A DNA stretch of 64,000 bases from NCBI GenBank assembly GCA_030770535.1, contig JASVEC010000027.1, positions 248,001 to 312,000 on the forward strand. Direction: 5' to 3'. Every line of letters starts with the position of its first letter. The stretch's first letter is position 1. A program made the position numbers and the translations under genes. Below are positions 45,571-57,381 of this stretch, in pieces. This DNA is from Batkoa obscura. Its lineage: Eukaryota; Entomophthoromycota; Entomophthoromycetes; Entomophthorales; Batkoaceae. A model generated the notes under the pieces. That model saw nothing but the letters and a program-made list of their open reading frames with translations. It had not been told where the DNA came from and ran no database searches.

Positions 45571-46274
45571 CTAGAACGTAAAAGTATCGGTATCTAATAA
45601 ATCATATTTGTCCCATAATACATCCTTCTTCTTAACCCCTGTTTTTATTGCATTTCTCTTCAATTCTGCCCAATCCCTTTTACTTTCTTCATCTGGGTAT
45701 CTCCTTTGAGGTGCTGGGAAATGATCGCGCCAGTTTGAATTAGATTCTCGATTTACTTGCATCCTCTCAAAATTTGGTATGATTTCGTCCAATTCTTCAT
45801 GAATAAAACTTCTGTTAGAATGACTACCTCTATTATACTCGTATTCATTTCTTTCATTAATAAAATTCCTATTGGAATTGCTATTCCTACCTGTGTGACT
45901 ATTTCTACTGTTTTTGTGTTCACTATTTCTACTATTTATTAGTGAAGGCTTAGGTTCAGTAATATATTCTTCTTCACTAACCTCATTGATATACTCCACA
46001 TCACTATCATAACCACCAGTATCCCATTTTTTAATACTACATTCTTTCCCTAAAACTATTGGTTCATTATCGTGTTGGTGTTGCCTTGAATCTATTTAAT
46101 CCTATTAGTCATTATTTACCAGTTAATTTAAATTTAAGTACCATTGTTAGCATTAGCTATTTCAATAGAATACTTTATATATCCATTTTCACCCTCCGAA
46201 TAATCATAATATTCTACTTCTTTATCGCAGTGCAAACTACGAGTCCATTGATTGATCCTTTCTCCATCTCTCAT
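45571..46274 (-). CDS. Ser/Asn/Arg-rich hypothetical protein (two exons)
   Basis: Exons 46274-46142 and 46091-45571 with a 50-nt intron (GTACTT...AATAG, with a gactaat branch-like site) give about 217 residues. Without the intron the region shows four stops, so splicing explains the apparent breaks. The protein starts MRDGERINQWTRSLHCDKEV. Acidic Tyr/Glu-rich patches follow (YYDYSEGENGY, GGYDSDVEYINEVSEEEYIT), then SRNSNSNRNFINERNEYEYN-like repeats and a C-terminal WAELKRNAIKTGVKKKDVLW. It is largely disordered and unrecognised. Its stop is only nine bases from the end of the convergent SDR gene. Confidence 0.55.
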
Positions 46275-47981
46275 TTTGCCTTGTATTTTTTTTATTCCCT
46301 TCTATCCTTATCAATATAAAAAATTAAGTTTCAAAATAGAATTTCCGTTTAATCACCTCCCTAATTTCATTTCATACTAATTTTAGTTGCTAAAACAATT
46401 TACTTTTCACTGCTCCATTACACTTTAGAATGTAGAAATATTATTGGTTAAATTAAAATTAAGAATCTTTGACAGTTTTGGCTTTTAAAAGGTAGCTCAC
46501 AATGGTAACTTATACAAGATATCAATAGTTTAATAGCTCCTTTCCCGCAGAGGATTAATCACTATTCACTCTTTCCACTTATTCTCTTTTAGTAAATGTT
46601 TTTAAGAGAGTAAACATTGAGTCTTTTGGCTTTTGATTACAAAAAGGTTTTGCTTTTCCAATTTTTAAAATGGTTGCTTTTTTTCTCCTGAAAGGTGTAA
46701 ACCAAGTGTTTTGTTTGTCAACGTAAATAAATATAAGTCACCCAGTTTAAGGAACTCGGGAGTCAATGAATAAACCCCAATAAAATAAAGGGCAAGTTCA
46801 GAAAGCTCATACTTTTTGGAATATTTGAGCAGCCTTAATGACATAGAGCTAACCTCGGATTTACAAGGCATATAAAAAAACATGTGCTTTTTTTTAATTA
46901 GTTTATGTGCTTTTAGTAGCTTCTATATTCTTCTATTTTTTAGCATTTGGATAGAAATTATGTAGCAATGAATAATATACCTTTAAACAAACATCAAATA
47001 GTAATGAGTTCTAAATATAATTATGTCATTTACTATATAAATGTATAGTGCTGTTCCTAATTCATATTGATCATGTCATTATTTTTTGTAAACTATTTTT
47101 ATAATTATATTTATTGAACAATATCCAATTTCTATTTTTTATTTTAATTTCTATTACGATACGTAATAGTTTTTTATTTAGTTAATGTTTTGACTTTATC
47201 TATTCTAATTTTATAAAAACTTAACTTCGAGTTTACAAATTCATTATGCATTTTTATAATCTTTAGTATTAAATTCCATTTGAATATAATAGTTTTTTTT
47301 ACAATATTAAAGTAGAAGACAAATATATTTATTTGGTTGAACATCAAATTATTAACTTTAGCTTGTTCAAGACTTATTAAAAAAAACTTATTAAAAAACT
47401 ACAAGCACATTAAACTTTTACAATATTTAATAAAAAATGTATTAAACTAATAAATAGTGTCTTAATAAAACAAATTTTGTCTCTTAAATATTAGGTAACT
47501 GTCTCTTTAGGACAGTTTTTCTTATCCTTGTAGCGACATACACAGAATACAGGTTAGTCATAGATCCTTTACCTCTCCTAGATTTTCTAATTTTATCTTA
47601 ATTTAACTCCTCCACAAATGAAATGTCGTATTAAATATTTAAGCTTATTTCATGAAATCATACAAATCTTTTATCACTATTTTTAGCACCAGGAATAGTT
47701 CCAGTCCTGCTGTATCCCACTCATTAGACCTTGGTTGAAAGCTTTTCCTTTTTGACTTCTCTCTTGGCCTTGTTGGTTATCTTTTATACTAAATAAAAAT
47801 ATGATGTCGAAGACATTAGGACTAAAAAACTATCGACCTTTGAAAATAAACGAGATATTATAGCTATAATGTAAATTGTTTAAAATAATTTATAGCCATA
47901 CTAACCAATTTACATATGAGATAGTTTGCTCATAGTGAATTTTATTCATTTTTAAGCTAAGGATATGATTTTCATTTGAAA

Positions 47982-48086
47982 TATGGGGATGTATTTTTGT
48001 GTTTAAGAATTTTACTAACAATCTTTCCACTCAAATAGTGCTTAAAAGATGGAAAAAGTGATGAAGTCAAAAAAAACACCCCTATA
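47982..48086 (+). mobile_element. 105-bp TIR element, copy 7
   Basis: Starts TATGGGGATGTATTTTTGTG and ends ACACCCCTATA. Core tttactaacaatctttcc, ctcaaatagtgctt and gtgatgaagtc. Same orientation as copy 8, only 42 bp away. Confidence 0.92.
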
Positions 48087-48128
48087 AAAATAAAAGCACG
48101 CTCATAAACAGTTACTGTATAGTCTTTA

Positions 48129-48233
48129 TATGGGGATGTGTTTTTTTGTTTAAGAATTTTACTAACAATTTTTCCGCTTAAATAGCGCTTAAAACATGGG
48201 AAAAGTGATGAATCCAAAAAAAATATCCTCATA
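48129..48233 (+). mobile_element. 105-bp TIR element, copy 8
   Basis: Starts TATGGGGATGTGTTTTTTTG and ends ATATCCTCATA. Core tttactaacaatttttcc, gcttaaatagcgctt and gtgatgaatcc. Direct neighbour of copy 7. Confidence 0.92.
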
Positions 48234-48362
48234 TACGAGTTTCAAAGATAGATTATATATTCAGTATTTGTCTAATAATTGATTACAGGGAAACTAAAGA
48301 ACTCTAAGTGATACATTTATTGTATAATAAAGTAAATAAAAGGATTGATTTAAACCATTTAA

Positions 48363-50312
48363 TCAATGTTTAAATGCAAGCATGTTGATAGACCTGACTG
48401 GAGTGGTAACAATACGCAATTTAGACTTTACCTCGCTCTCATCCTTTAATTTGAAGCTAAAATTTCTAGCTAATGAAGCGGTAGCCAAATAAAGCTCCAT
48501 CCAAGCCAAGCCATAAAAAGATCAATTTAATTATATGTAAGCAGTTGATAGTTGTCTATCTTATTACCTTCTGCCTAAACATGCTCTTGGACCAATTAAA
48601 AATGGCATAAAGTATTTGTGAGATTTAAATTCGCTATTTTTATCAATCCATCTGTCAGGGTTAAATACTTCAGGATTTTTCCAATATTTAGTATTATAAT
48701 GAAGAGCAAGTACACTTGAAGAGACAATGGTCTATAAAAAATTAGAAGATATGCAATTATATATCAAAGTGAATTACATTTTCAGGAATAAAATAACCAT
48801 TGACCATTTTTCCACCTTTTGGGGCGTATCTTGGCAAATTCCCAGAAACAGCTGGTAAAATTCTCATACTTTCATAAATGACAGCTTTAAGATAAACACA
48901 TTCTTTACAGCTATTATAGTCTATAGTATCTTTGCTTGGGAATTTTTGAATCAACTCTACCTTTAGCCTGTTATAAATTTCGGGATGCTTTGATAAGAGA
49001 TAAAAAGTCCTAATTAGCTTGTCCAATGTATAGTTTAACTTCGGCTATAATTAAATTACCAAGTTAATGAATTAGAAGTTGTATCTGAACCAGCGACACA
49101 ATAAATTAATTAGAATACTGTAATGAGGTAACTAAGATTTTACAGTTGAACAATGGATTCTTTTACAATTTCTTTTTCATTGAGAGTCTTTCCAGTATCT
49201 GGGTCAGAAGCACTAATTAAAGTACTTAAGACAGTTACCCTGTCTGAACCTTCTTTGGTGTTTTTAACAGCTTCGTGGGAAAACTAATAAAATTTAGAAT
49301 AATTATTTCAACTTTTGATAGTTCGCGATTTACTTTATAAAGTTGAGTAAGACTGCCAAATTTGAATTTCTTTAAAAACGGAAACACACCAACCTTAAAT
49401 TTTAATAATCGTTTTATAGTATAAATAGTAAATAATTACTAAAACGACTTTACTGAAAAAATCTTTGATCCATCCAATAACCGGGTGATATCCATTTTTT
49501 TATCATATTAAAAGATCTACCATAAACTACATCCCCAATTACATCCTAATAATATACAATTTAGTATCAAGCAATATCGATAAAATATATCCTTACAAAA
49601 GAAAAGTAATGAAACAATAAACCAAAATCGAAACCTTTGTTCTCTAAAGCCATTCCCCCAACCTTGTTTACTGAGTTGTCTACATTTTCTTTTACCAAAT
49701 ATTCTATATTTCCTATAGCTTTATCTGAAAAACTAGGAGCAAGGATTTTTTTCTAATTATTTTTAATTATTAAATTTACAACATTTATAGACTATTTACT
49801 CTTTGACAATGAAAATCTTGATCCCTAAAAAACTTACAAACATCTTAAATATCTTGATTAATAATTAATTACATTGTACCGATAATCGTTTCCCCAATAA
49901 CTTTGAATCCATGATAGAAACCACTTTTCGGGAACGCATAAGTAGAATGTATCACTTTTGTTGCTTCATCGGATGAAAATGATACACTATTCCAATCTGG
50001 TAAAAACGTTAACCTTAATATATTAAACTAGTTAATTAATTACTTAATCTCACAGATTCACCGTACTTTTCATGAAGATCTCTTATGTATGTGTGCATGT
50101 CTCCCTTAAAAGTGAATATTCTAAAATAACTAGGAAATATCTGATGTATTAATGGACCTGGGATTTTGCTTAGAGGACTAAAAAATATATTGTATATTAC
50201 CTAGAAGGATGTTATTATCTTTAAAAGTAGTAAATAAAATGTATACGTTATAAATCCAATAAGATAGAACAGCTATTGCAGCATAAAATAGTAATGTAGA
50301 TAAATTGAACAT
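48363..50312 (-). pseudogene. Cytochrome P450, probably broken
   Basis: A multi-exon P450 reading from MFNLSTLLFYAAIAVLSYWI (membrane anchor) at 50312. Next come SPLSKIPGPLIHQIFPSYFR, SFSSDEATKVIHSTYAFPKS, KKILAPSFSDKAIGNIEYLV and DVIGDVVYGRSFN. The I-helix is VAGSDTTSNSLTWTFYLLSK, the ExxR motif is ESMR, then PENV and the haem loop FLIGPRACLGR, ending in LAWMELYLATASLARNFSFK. Haem Cys and ExxR are intact. Three junctions do not splice cleanly. The exon after the haem loop has no AG acceptor (ttttatggc, near 48510). The exon carrying VAGSD also lacks one (near 49100). The FFQ/VGVFPF junction (near 49395-49445) is one base out of frame at a T-run. Many small clean introns elsewhere argue for recent decay, or local sequence errors. 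Substrate unknown. Confidence 0.68.
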
Positions 50313-50520
50313 TTTTTGACTTTTGATTTTTTGATTTTTGATTTTTTGCTTTTTTTAGCTCAATTTATATTTTTTACATTTCGGAAAAAGCTATAAAAAA
50401 TCGCTATACCAATTTTTGTTGAGTTACAGTTATTAAGCTATGCTTCCTTTGTCCCAAAAAGAGCGTCTAACTGTTTTCTAAATCATCTGGAATCCGACAT
50501 ATCAAAAACTGATTTCATTT

Positions 50521-50673
50521 TGATAAAAGTTTATGATTAGGTTGGTATAATTAAAACTTACTAAAAATATACAGTTACTTAATCTTATAAATATTTACTA
50601 GATCTGATGCTTACAGGTTTTTATCTAGTCATTAAACTTTTAATTATACCAATCTAAATACAAAATTTTATCA
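50521..50673. mobile_element. 153-bp TIR element (second MITE family)
   Basis: The ends are imperfect inverted repeats of about 36 bp: tgataaaagttt... leading to aggttggtataattaaaa on the left, and ttttaattataccaatct leading to ...aaaattttatca on the right. There is no coding capacity. Only one copy was noticed in the window. Confidence 0.75.
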
Positions 50674-51227
50674 CTATAGTTTAGTAATCATTTTTTAAAT
50701 CCGATAGAGCTCTGGTTGGCTTAAGTGATAATTGGAGATCTTTTCGGGACAAGAGAATATTAGAGCTGTTCCAGCTTTATTGCGACTTAATTTGCGTAGA
50801 TTTTTAGACCCAATTATTTATTTGCTTGTTTTCTAAGGGCTTAATCAGTAATTTTTATACTGATTTTAGCAAAATTTTATTCTTAAATGGATATTAATTT
50901 AACCGCAATAGAGTTGGAGTAGTTGTAATTGGTTCCAATACTTTAGCGATATTCTGGCTTATTTTAAACTATTAAAAAGCTTAATGCGGCATGATTTACC
51001 CTAATAAAAAAAACTCTGGCTTTAAATTCTATACCAGTCTATTAATGATAAGTAAAAAGCACTTAAGTGATAACTTACTTTAAGCTATGATATATTTGGC
51101 TAATACATTTAAAAATACAAACAGCATCTTATATTCCTCAAATTAAGTTAATATCAAAGTATGACATGTTTTGATTCTATTTAAATACTCAAGTCATTAT
51201 GTTGCTCAAATTAGCTCTTAATTATTA

Positions 51228-51325
51228 TATGGCAAGTCTTTTTTTTGCCTAAAATTCTACTAACAACTCCTCCAGCCAATAGCGCTTAAAAGGACAAATA
51301 AATGAAATTAAAAGGACACCCCGAA
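51228..51325 (+). mobile_element. 105-bp TIR element, copy 9 (diverged)
   Basis: TATGGCAAGTCTTTTTTTTG at the left and ACACCCCGAAAT at the right. The interior keeps attctactaacaactcctcc and aatagcgcttaaaagg but has lost about ten bases. An old copy. Confidence 0.7.
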
Positions 51326-51718
51326 ATAATAATACAATCATTAATTTTATTTATATTTGCCTGAACCTTCTGTTGTTCCTGATTTATGAAAAAATTAATT
51401 CACTCTCAAACTTTTCTATTATCCTCGTTTACAATCTATCATCTTCACTTACAATCCCTTTTCTATAAAAAGCCTTATAAAGCCTTTACTTCCTCTAAAG
51501 AAAGTAAAATATTATAGAATAAACTGTAATAAATAAATAGCAATTTATTAAAACTTTACTGATTGATTAGTTATAATTAGCAAATTTTTGGTTTATTACA
51601 TGGTTAACTAAATTAATCAAGCTTAACTACATACACTGCAATAAAGTATGATATTGGGTTAACGTATTCAATTATAATACTTTTTTTAGAATTTTCTAAA
51701 ATAGTGCTAGTATTTATA

Positions 51719-51822
51719 TATGGGGATGTATTTCTTGTTTAAGAATTTTACTAATAATCTTTCTGCTGAAATAGCGCTTAAAAGATAGGAGAAACAATGA
51801 AGCCAAAAAAAACGCCTTCATA
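51719..51822 (+). mobile_element. 105-bp TIR element, copy 10
   Basis: Starts TATGGGGATGTATTTCTTG and ends AACGCCTTCATA. Core tttactaataatctttctg, aaatagcgcttaaaag and caatgaagcca. Confidence 0.88.
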
Positions 51823-54800
51823 TGATTGTTAATTCTTAAATAATAACTTGTTTTTAAATAAATTACTTTTAGATATAAGCAATCTAAATTTTTGTAAAAT
51901 ATATATATATACTCTTTTTTATATAATAATTTATTTAAACTCTATTAATATTTTATTACTAAAATTATATATATATAGCGTACTAAATGAGTATTCATAG
52001 CATATTAACCTATCGTTACATTCTATTAAATTAAAATTGTTTAATAGCCACATAAATATAAACTACTTTCTATGCATTTAATATCTACATGGCTTTATCT
52101 ACAGGATTTTCACTTTGTCAATTTTATGCTATAATTTTATCCAAACTTTATCATTTTTTCACAGAAAACACATTTAAATTTTTCATACATAATTTATCCA
52201 CGGAACATCATCTCAAAAATGACACAGTAAACTTACAATTTTTAAACCATTATTACTTGGTATAATTTCAAAATGTTTTAAATTAATATTAAGCTATATT
52301 ATTAGTTTTGCATGGCCACTATATATTTCACGTTTAGCTCAAGTGTTATGATCGGGCTATATTTACTGATTTTCTAAGAACATAATATAAAATATAGTTG
52401 TTTAAAAATAGCCCATGGTGTTTAAGCATTAAAGCATACAAGCTATCTTTTATCATGCAGGCTAGTTTTTCATTTCATATATGTTTAAAGGATCTAACAT
52501 ACTTAATCTTTTGAGTAAATTACCAGTTATTTATCTATACATTAATATTTTTAATAAAAATCAAAAATATTTAGCATAAAAAGATCCTTTAAAAATTTAA
52601 CCAATAGATCATCCAGCCCCAATGTTAAATAACAAGTGAAAAAATAATAAAAATAAGAGGATAATCATAGGCTCTTTCTTTAGTGGTATGTTTTACTTTC
52701 CTCTTTGCTCAAACAAGCATTTTTATGGCATTTTTTTACATCTGAGCTTATTAGACTTTGATTTTTTGGTTTATCAAAAACTAAGTTTCTTAACCCAAGT
52801 TTATTACTGTTTTTTAATAACTTAATGTAAAAGTTTTCTGATCGTATTTAACCTTAGCCTGTGAAATTTCGAAATTTTTTTCTTAATGTTTACTCTATGA
52901 CAGCATTAAAAAAACAGTGGTCACAACTTTATTATCAACCTTCCATTTAAAGATCCTAGAATGATATACTATGCTCCTTTTGTCAAAGTTCTTTCAATTA
53001 TTCAAACCTAATCCTTTTTATAACTAGCCTTCTATTTCCATTCCGCCTATTCTTAAGCTTTTATCGTCATGACTTCTCTCTGAGGCACTCATCTTTACAA
53101 TACTAAACTATTGGCATATGATATTTATATCTCTTCTTTACCTCCTACCTCCCCGTTCTATTTTTAGATATGTCTCTACTGAACTGAATATAGGTTCACA
53201 AAGTTGAAGCTATCCATGACTAAATAGGTACCTGAAAATCAGAGTTTCATCCTATAGTCTATTAGCTATCTCCCTACATATCCTACTCTCTTTGCTTACT
53301 TTTTCATTTTGGCTCAACGTTACTTTACTTTTTTCTATAAAACACTTAGGAGTCTTTGGATCTTTCAAGTTTTTAAAAGTGTCTCATTTATATAGTCTTT
53401 ACTGTAATCTATAAAATTAATTTATATTAAAAAGTTATTTATTTAAACACATTTCTTATAAAATATAAGTACTTAAAAGCGTAAATATTTTAATTTTGCT
53501 AATTAAATAATTAGAAAAAGTCAGAGATGTATTAAATTGGTGTAATTACAAAATAGAATGCTTTATGTTTCATAACGAAATCCAAAACAAATTTTGCATA
53601 TTCAAGCAAAATAAAAAATAGAAATACACAAATTTAGAAAAAGAATACCCTATTAAAGAAATTATAGCCAAACGATAACTTGACATTTATAGTTTCTTTT
53701 ATAAAATTGATGCACTAAAGCTTAATTTCTTAAATTTAATTTTAGTGGTATCAATAATGTGCATTAAAATGCTATCAATGTTTTTTATAAAAGTTCAAAT
53801 TAATTTGTATAGTTTTTATATTTATAATATCTAAACTTGAAGTTTAGTAAATGTAGCTCAACTTTGAAGAGTTAAAATGAATAAATAAAGTGGTAAATAG
53901 TAGTAATATAACAATATTAGTCAGTTTTGTCGGAATTATAATTTATAAAAGTAAAGTGATTAATAAATATCATTACATTGAGCTGAATTTAAAACCAAAC
54001 GATCTATCAATAATTTTACTAATGCAAATATAACTTATAGATTGCAAGCCTCTAAATTCACTTCAATTATGGCTTGAATTTTTATTATAATACCTAAAGT
54101 TTGCTACTTCTAGCAGGTACCCCGAAATTTAATATAACGACATTATCCATTGTTGATGTTTCAAAAAATGGGAACTAAACCTTAATGCTAACCATAAATA
54201 TTACAAAGCAGTCAAGTCCCTGTTTATTAAAATAACACAACTTTTTTCTCACACCAAAGCCATTAATGCAAAGTTTACTATTTCATTTATTTACAATTCT
54301 AAATCTATTATCTTATTAGTGTTTACTAGTGAGTAAAAATAACTACAACGTGATAAAAAGTTGAAAAATTACACAATTATTATAATATTATTCGTTTAAC
54401 ATAGAAATAAATAAAAATAAATAAAAATAAATAAAAATAAATTAATATTAATATATATATGCAATAAATAAATGTTAATTTTCTGATTATACAATAATAT
54501 TCTTTCATGAGATATGACCGTTAATTCACTTCAAAAGGCTTATTATATCATCATAACTATATTACCATTTTAAATTAAGCTAATTGTAATATATCTGTTT
54601 CACCAACACATTAGAAGTTTGTTCTATTTCAGTTGAAACAATTTTAATTTGATTTCACCACACTCAATACATTATATAAAAAATATAATGTAAAGGCATG
54701 TTGTTAGTTGAAATACCATATCTTTTTTATTATTTGCATACTGTAATGATTGAAAGTTATTTTAATGTTAAATAAAGTTTTCTTGTTCTTCGCTTTAGAT

Positions 54801-55942
54801 GCTACTAGAATAAATGACATACATCGTATAAAACAACTTAAATGTGATCAAAAATGAGAACTTTTTATTTGTTAAGTGATTTCTTTATAGAAAATTAGAA
54901 TGAAATCCTTTGGTTATAATATTTTTGTTATTCCTTTAGCAATAATATTTTTGTTTTAAATTTATACTAAGCTTTGGTAGTTAGTCTCACTAGAACCTTA
55001 ATTGTTTGAAACCAATTCTACAAATGTTTATTTTATAAGCATTTAAAGTTACTATCACCTACAAGTTGCCTAATCTATGGCTTATGAAATCCAATGCTTA
55101 TTTTAATATATTAAACACCTCAGTCATATCTATTTATCGCTACCTATCCCCTCTTCTTTACATATTGTTAAGCTGAAAGGAGAAATTAAAGCAAGTTATG
55201 CAACTAGAAACATATTCCTAAATTCGAGAATAATTTTAAAATAGTATACAGAAGCAATACATTGACTTATCTTTAGGTACTATTTGCACTTGATAATGTT
55301 TTGAATGATTCAACCAGGACCGGTTTCTAGCTATAAAAGGCAACTTCGTTTGTTTCCATGAATGAAAAGTTAAAACTCACCAACCAATCAAATTGAATAA
55401 AAATAAGCTTATTTAATTTAGAATAAGCTAAGGGTACTGTAAAATAAGGCTTGACCTCAAAAACAATAGAAATATTATATTACTGTATTGAGCATAAATT
55501 ATTCGAAGCCGGTGGAATAATGGTCCAATTGGTGTAACTTATAGATAAAGAGTCCCATATTTATTTATGTAATGGTGGTTGAACTACTATGCTATATCGA
55601 ATCCTCAGGGTTCCGCTATTGATAATAAATGAATTAGCGTACTGAAATTAAACTACAAAATCAAAGATACAAATACCTGGCTGTGTGGGAAACAATTGGT
55701 GATGAGGTGAAGGTAGCACAATAGATTTCAAAAGTTAGGCTTTAATGCCTTACAAAATCCGAATTTTTATTAATTTACTTTTATTGGTACATTAAAAACA
55801 GCTTTAATGAAAAGTAAAATCAAAAAAGGTTGTGCAAAAGTTAGCATAAAGTATAAATTAAATTAAATTTCTCAATTTCTATTATTTTTATTTTTTATTT
55901 TATTTTATTGTTAATTTATAATCTATACGCTAAATATATTGA

Positions 55943-56872
55943 ATGGATCCTTCAAAGATTATGAATCATAATAACCAAACGATGACTACAAGTGAAGCAA
56001 TGAGCCAAGGCTATTATTACCCTTCGAGCTACTTAGTAGATAACGATATGAACTCACATATGATGATGAATAATTTTAACTATAATCTACAACATTATAA
56101 TGCGTACCAAGAAGAGGTCTATAGTAGTGTACCTCAGCCCTCTTTTTCTCAATCTCCAGTTCAGCTTGACCATTCCGATCCAAACCCATTATGGATTCCT
56201 CCAGCACAGATGGTACCTATAAGCGCTTATATGAGCCAAGGTAACGAAAGCAATGATCTTATGATTTCTCCAGAGATGGAAGATATGACTTTAGACTACC
56301 AGCAAAAGCTAGAAAACTACAACTCGAAGTACCAGCATAATAAATATGCCAAAGATGGAGGCTGGAATATGGAACTTGAAAATAAAAGTATAATCCAAAT
56401 GCAAGAAAGTATAAGAGAAAGGGCAGAAAACTGGAGCCCAATTGAGACTCAACATTTCGTTAGTGCTATACTAAAGTATAAAAAAGAGATGAAAGAGATG
56501 CGTAAACATCCTGAAGTATGGGAAAAATTATCTTTAGAAATGAAAAGACAAGGCTACGAAAGATCGTTATCTAGATGTAAAAACAAATGGAAATCCTTAG
56601 TTGCTAAGTTTAAAAAGTTAAGTAAAGATATCTTAGACTCCCCAGATATATCGACTAAAGCTCAACTAGCACTTGATTCGGAACCCTTTTTAAGTTTGAA
56701 TGAAATACTTCAACATTCTTATCAACAAACTGACTCTGGATTAGTCAAGAAATACAAATCAGGATTTGTTAAGGCTCTTCACAAAGAGCAAACTCTATCT
56801 TTTCAATTTCACCCCGAAAACTCTGGTATAGATGATGACAAACTTCCCACCTTTACACAGTTTCAGTTATAG
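55943..56872 (+). CDS. Myb/SANT-like (trihelix-type) DNA-binding protein 2
   Basis: Single exon, 309 residues, paralogous to the gene at 763-1893. The N-terminal 150 residues are Met/Asn/Tyr/Ser-rich. The Myb/SANT-like domain at about 160-235 reads RERAENWSPIETQHFVSAIL, EMRKHPEVWEKLSLEMKRQ, then GYERSLSRCKNKWKSLVAKF. About half of the positions match the first copy, with the same RAENW, HPxVW and CKNxWK-LVAK landmarks. Unlike copy 1 it has a longer C-terminal part (SEPFLSLNEILQHSYQQ... to FTQFQL) without the basic tail. Inferred nuclear DNA-binding regulator. An in-frame stop precedes the ATG used. Confidence 0.85.
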   Translation: MDPSKIMNHNNQTMTTSEAMSQGYYYPSSYLVDNDMNSHMMMNNFNYNLQHYNAYQEEVYSSVPQPSFSQSPVQLDHSDPNPLWIPPAQMVPISAYMSQGNESNDLMISPEMEDMTLDYQQKLENYNSKYQHNKYAKDGGWNMELENKSIIQMQESIRERAENWSPIETQHFVSAILKYKKEMKEMRKHPEVWEKLSLEMKRQGYERSLSRCKNKWKSLVAKFKKLSKDILDSPDISTKAQLALDSEPFLSLNEILQHSYQQTDSGLVKKYKSGFVKALHKEQTLSFQFHPENSGIDDDKLPTFTQFQL

Positions 56873-57096
56873 ATAACTTACGATCATGTTAAACTTTTAA
56901 TTAATTTCTTTTTGAAAAATAATATAAATTTTGTTCCTTTCACACCCCTTTTCTATATTTTGCAGTAATAAAATCTATTTGGCGGATATTTAAGTTTTTT
57001 ATTAGATTATTTTAGTTTAGTTTTAAAATATCTGCATAAAGATGATTCGACTATTGTAACAAGCTGGTCAATTGTTAAAATATGATATAGTATACC

Positions 57097-57381
57097 ATGG
57101 AGCCTATAATTCCATCAAATCAAAGGAAAATTATTGTTAATTATATTCAATCTAAACTGAACATTAAAATAGGTATTAGTCGCTATTATTGGATAACTTT
57201 AGTGGATGGTAGAAATATTTATTTATGCTTCAAGTCTTTTATGGAAGTGTATGAGCTTATTCTTTATTCCATGTTTAGTATATTTAATGAAGAAAATTAT
57301 CATTCTTTATCTATGACATTATCACATTTTACTCAACGTTTGGAGTTGTTCAAGATATTTTTTTATTTCAGAATATATTAG
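57097..57381 (+). CDS. Possible small protein, unrecognised
   Basis: A 94-codon frame from an ATG: MEPIIPSNQRKIIVNYIQSK, then a middle containing ISRYYWITLVDGRNIYLCFK and a Phe/Tyr-rich end. Composition is plausible for the first 60 residues, but the end is AT-driven. It could be a small gene, a first exon or a remnant. It lies 224 bp downstream of the second Myb/SANT gene on the same strand. Confidence 0.3.
   Translation: MEPIIPSNQRKIIVNYIQSKLNIKIGISRYYWITLVDGRNIYLCFKSFMEVYELILYSMFSIFNEENYHSLSMTLSHFTQRLELFKIFFYFRIY

Larger units (their letters stand above)
46275..48362. other. Gene-poor interval with a pair of TIR elements
   Basis: About 2.1 kb. Two copies of the 105-bp TIR element lie in tandem at its right end. 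A 72-codon minus-strand frame at 46665-46883 has no recognisable features and is not called. Otherwise AT-rich unique sequence. Confidence 0.5.
50313..55942. other. Gene desert with TIR elements
   Basis: About 5.6 kb without a supportable gene. It contains a 153-bp TIR element and two copies of the 105-bp family (listed separately), and a 10-bp (AAATAAAAAT-type) tandem repeat at about 54405-54441. Two stretches, 52660-53400 and 55300-55740, are less AT-rich and look like possible gene remnants, but every frame is interrupted and no family is recognised. Confidence 0.5.

Noticed and set aside
45990-46330. Four TAA/TAG codons at Gln-like positions, suggesting a reassigned code
   Set aside because: A 50-nt intron with proper GT...AG ends and branch-like gactaat removes all of them and restores the frame.
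46665-46883. 72-residue frame starting MFFYMPCKSEVSSMSLRLLK
   Set aside because: No upstream promoter or splice context, no recognisable feature, and length expected by chance in this DNA.
47972-48232. 86-residue frame repeating FKRYLSGKIVSKILK
   Set aside because: It lies entirely on the two 105-bp TIR elements read on the minus strand; the same peptide arises from copy 11 and from no independent gene.
55500-55630. A tRNA-like stretch (ggtccaattggtgtaac ... tcgaatcctcagggttccg)
   Set aside because: Acceptor and T-stems do not pair and the spacing is wrong for a tRNA.
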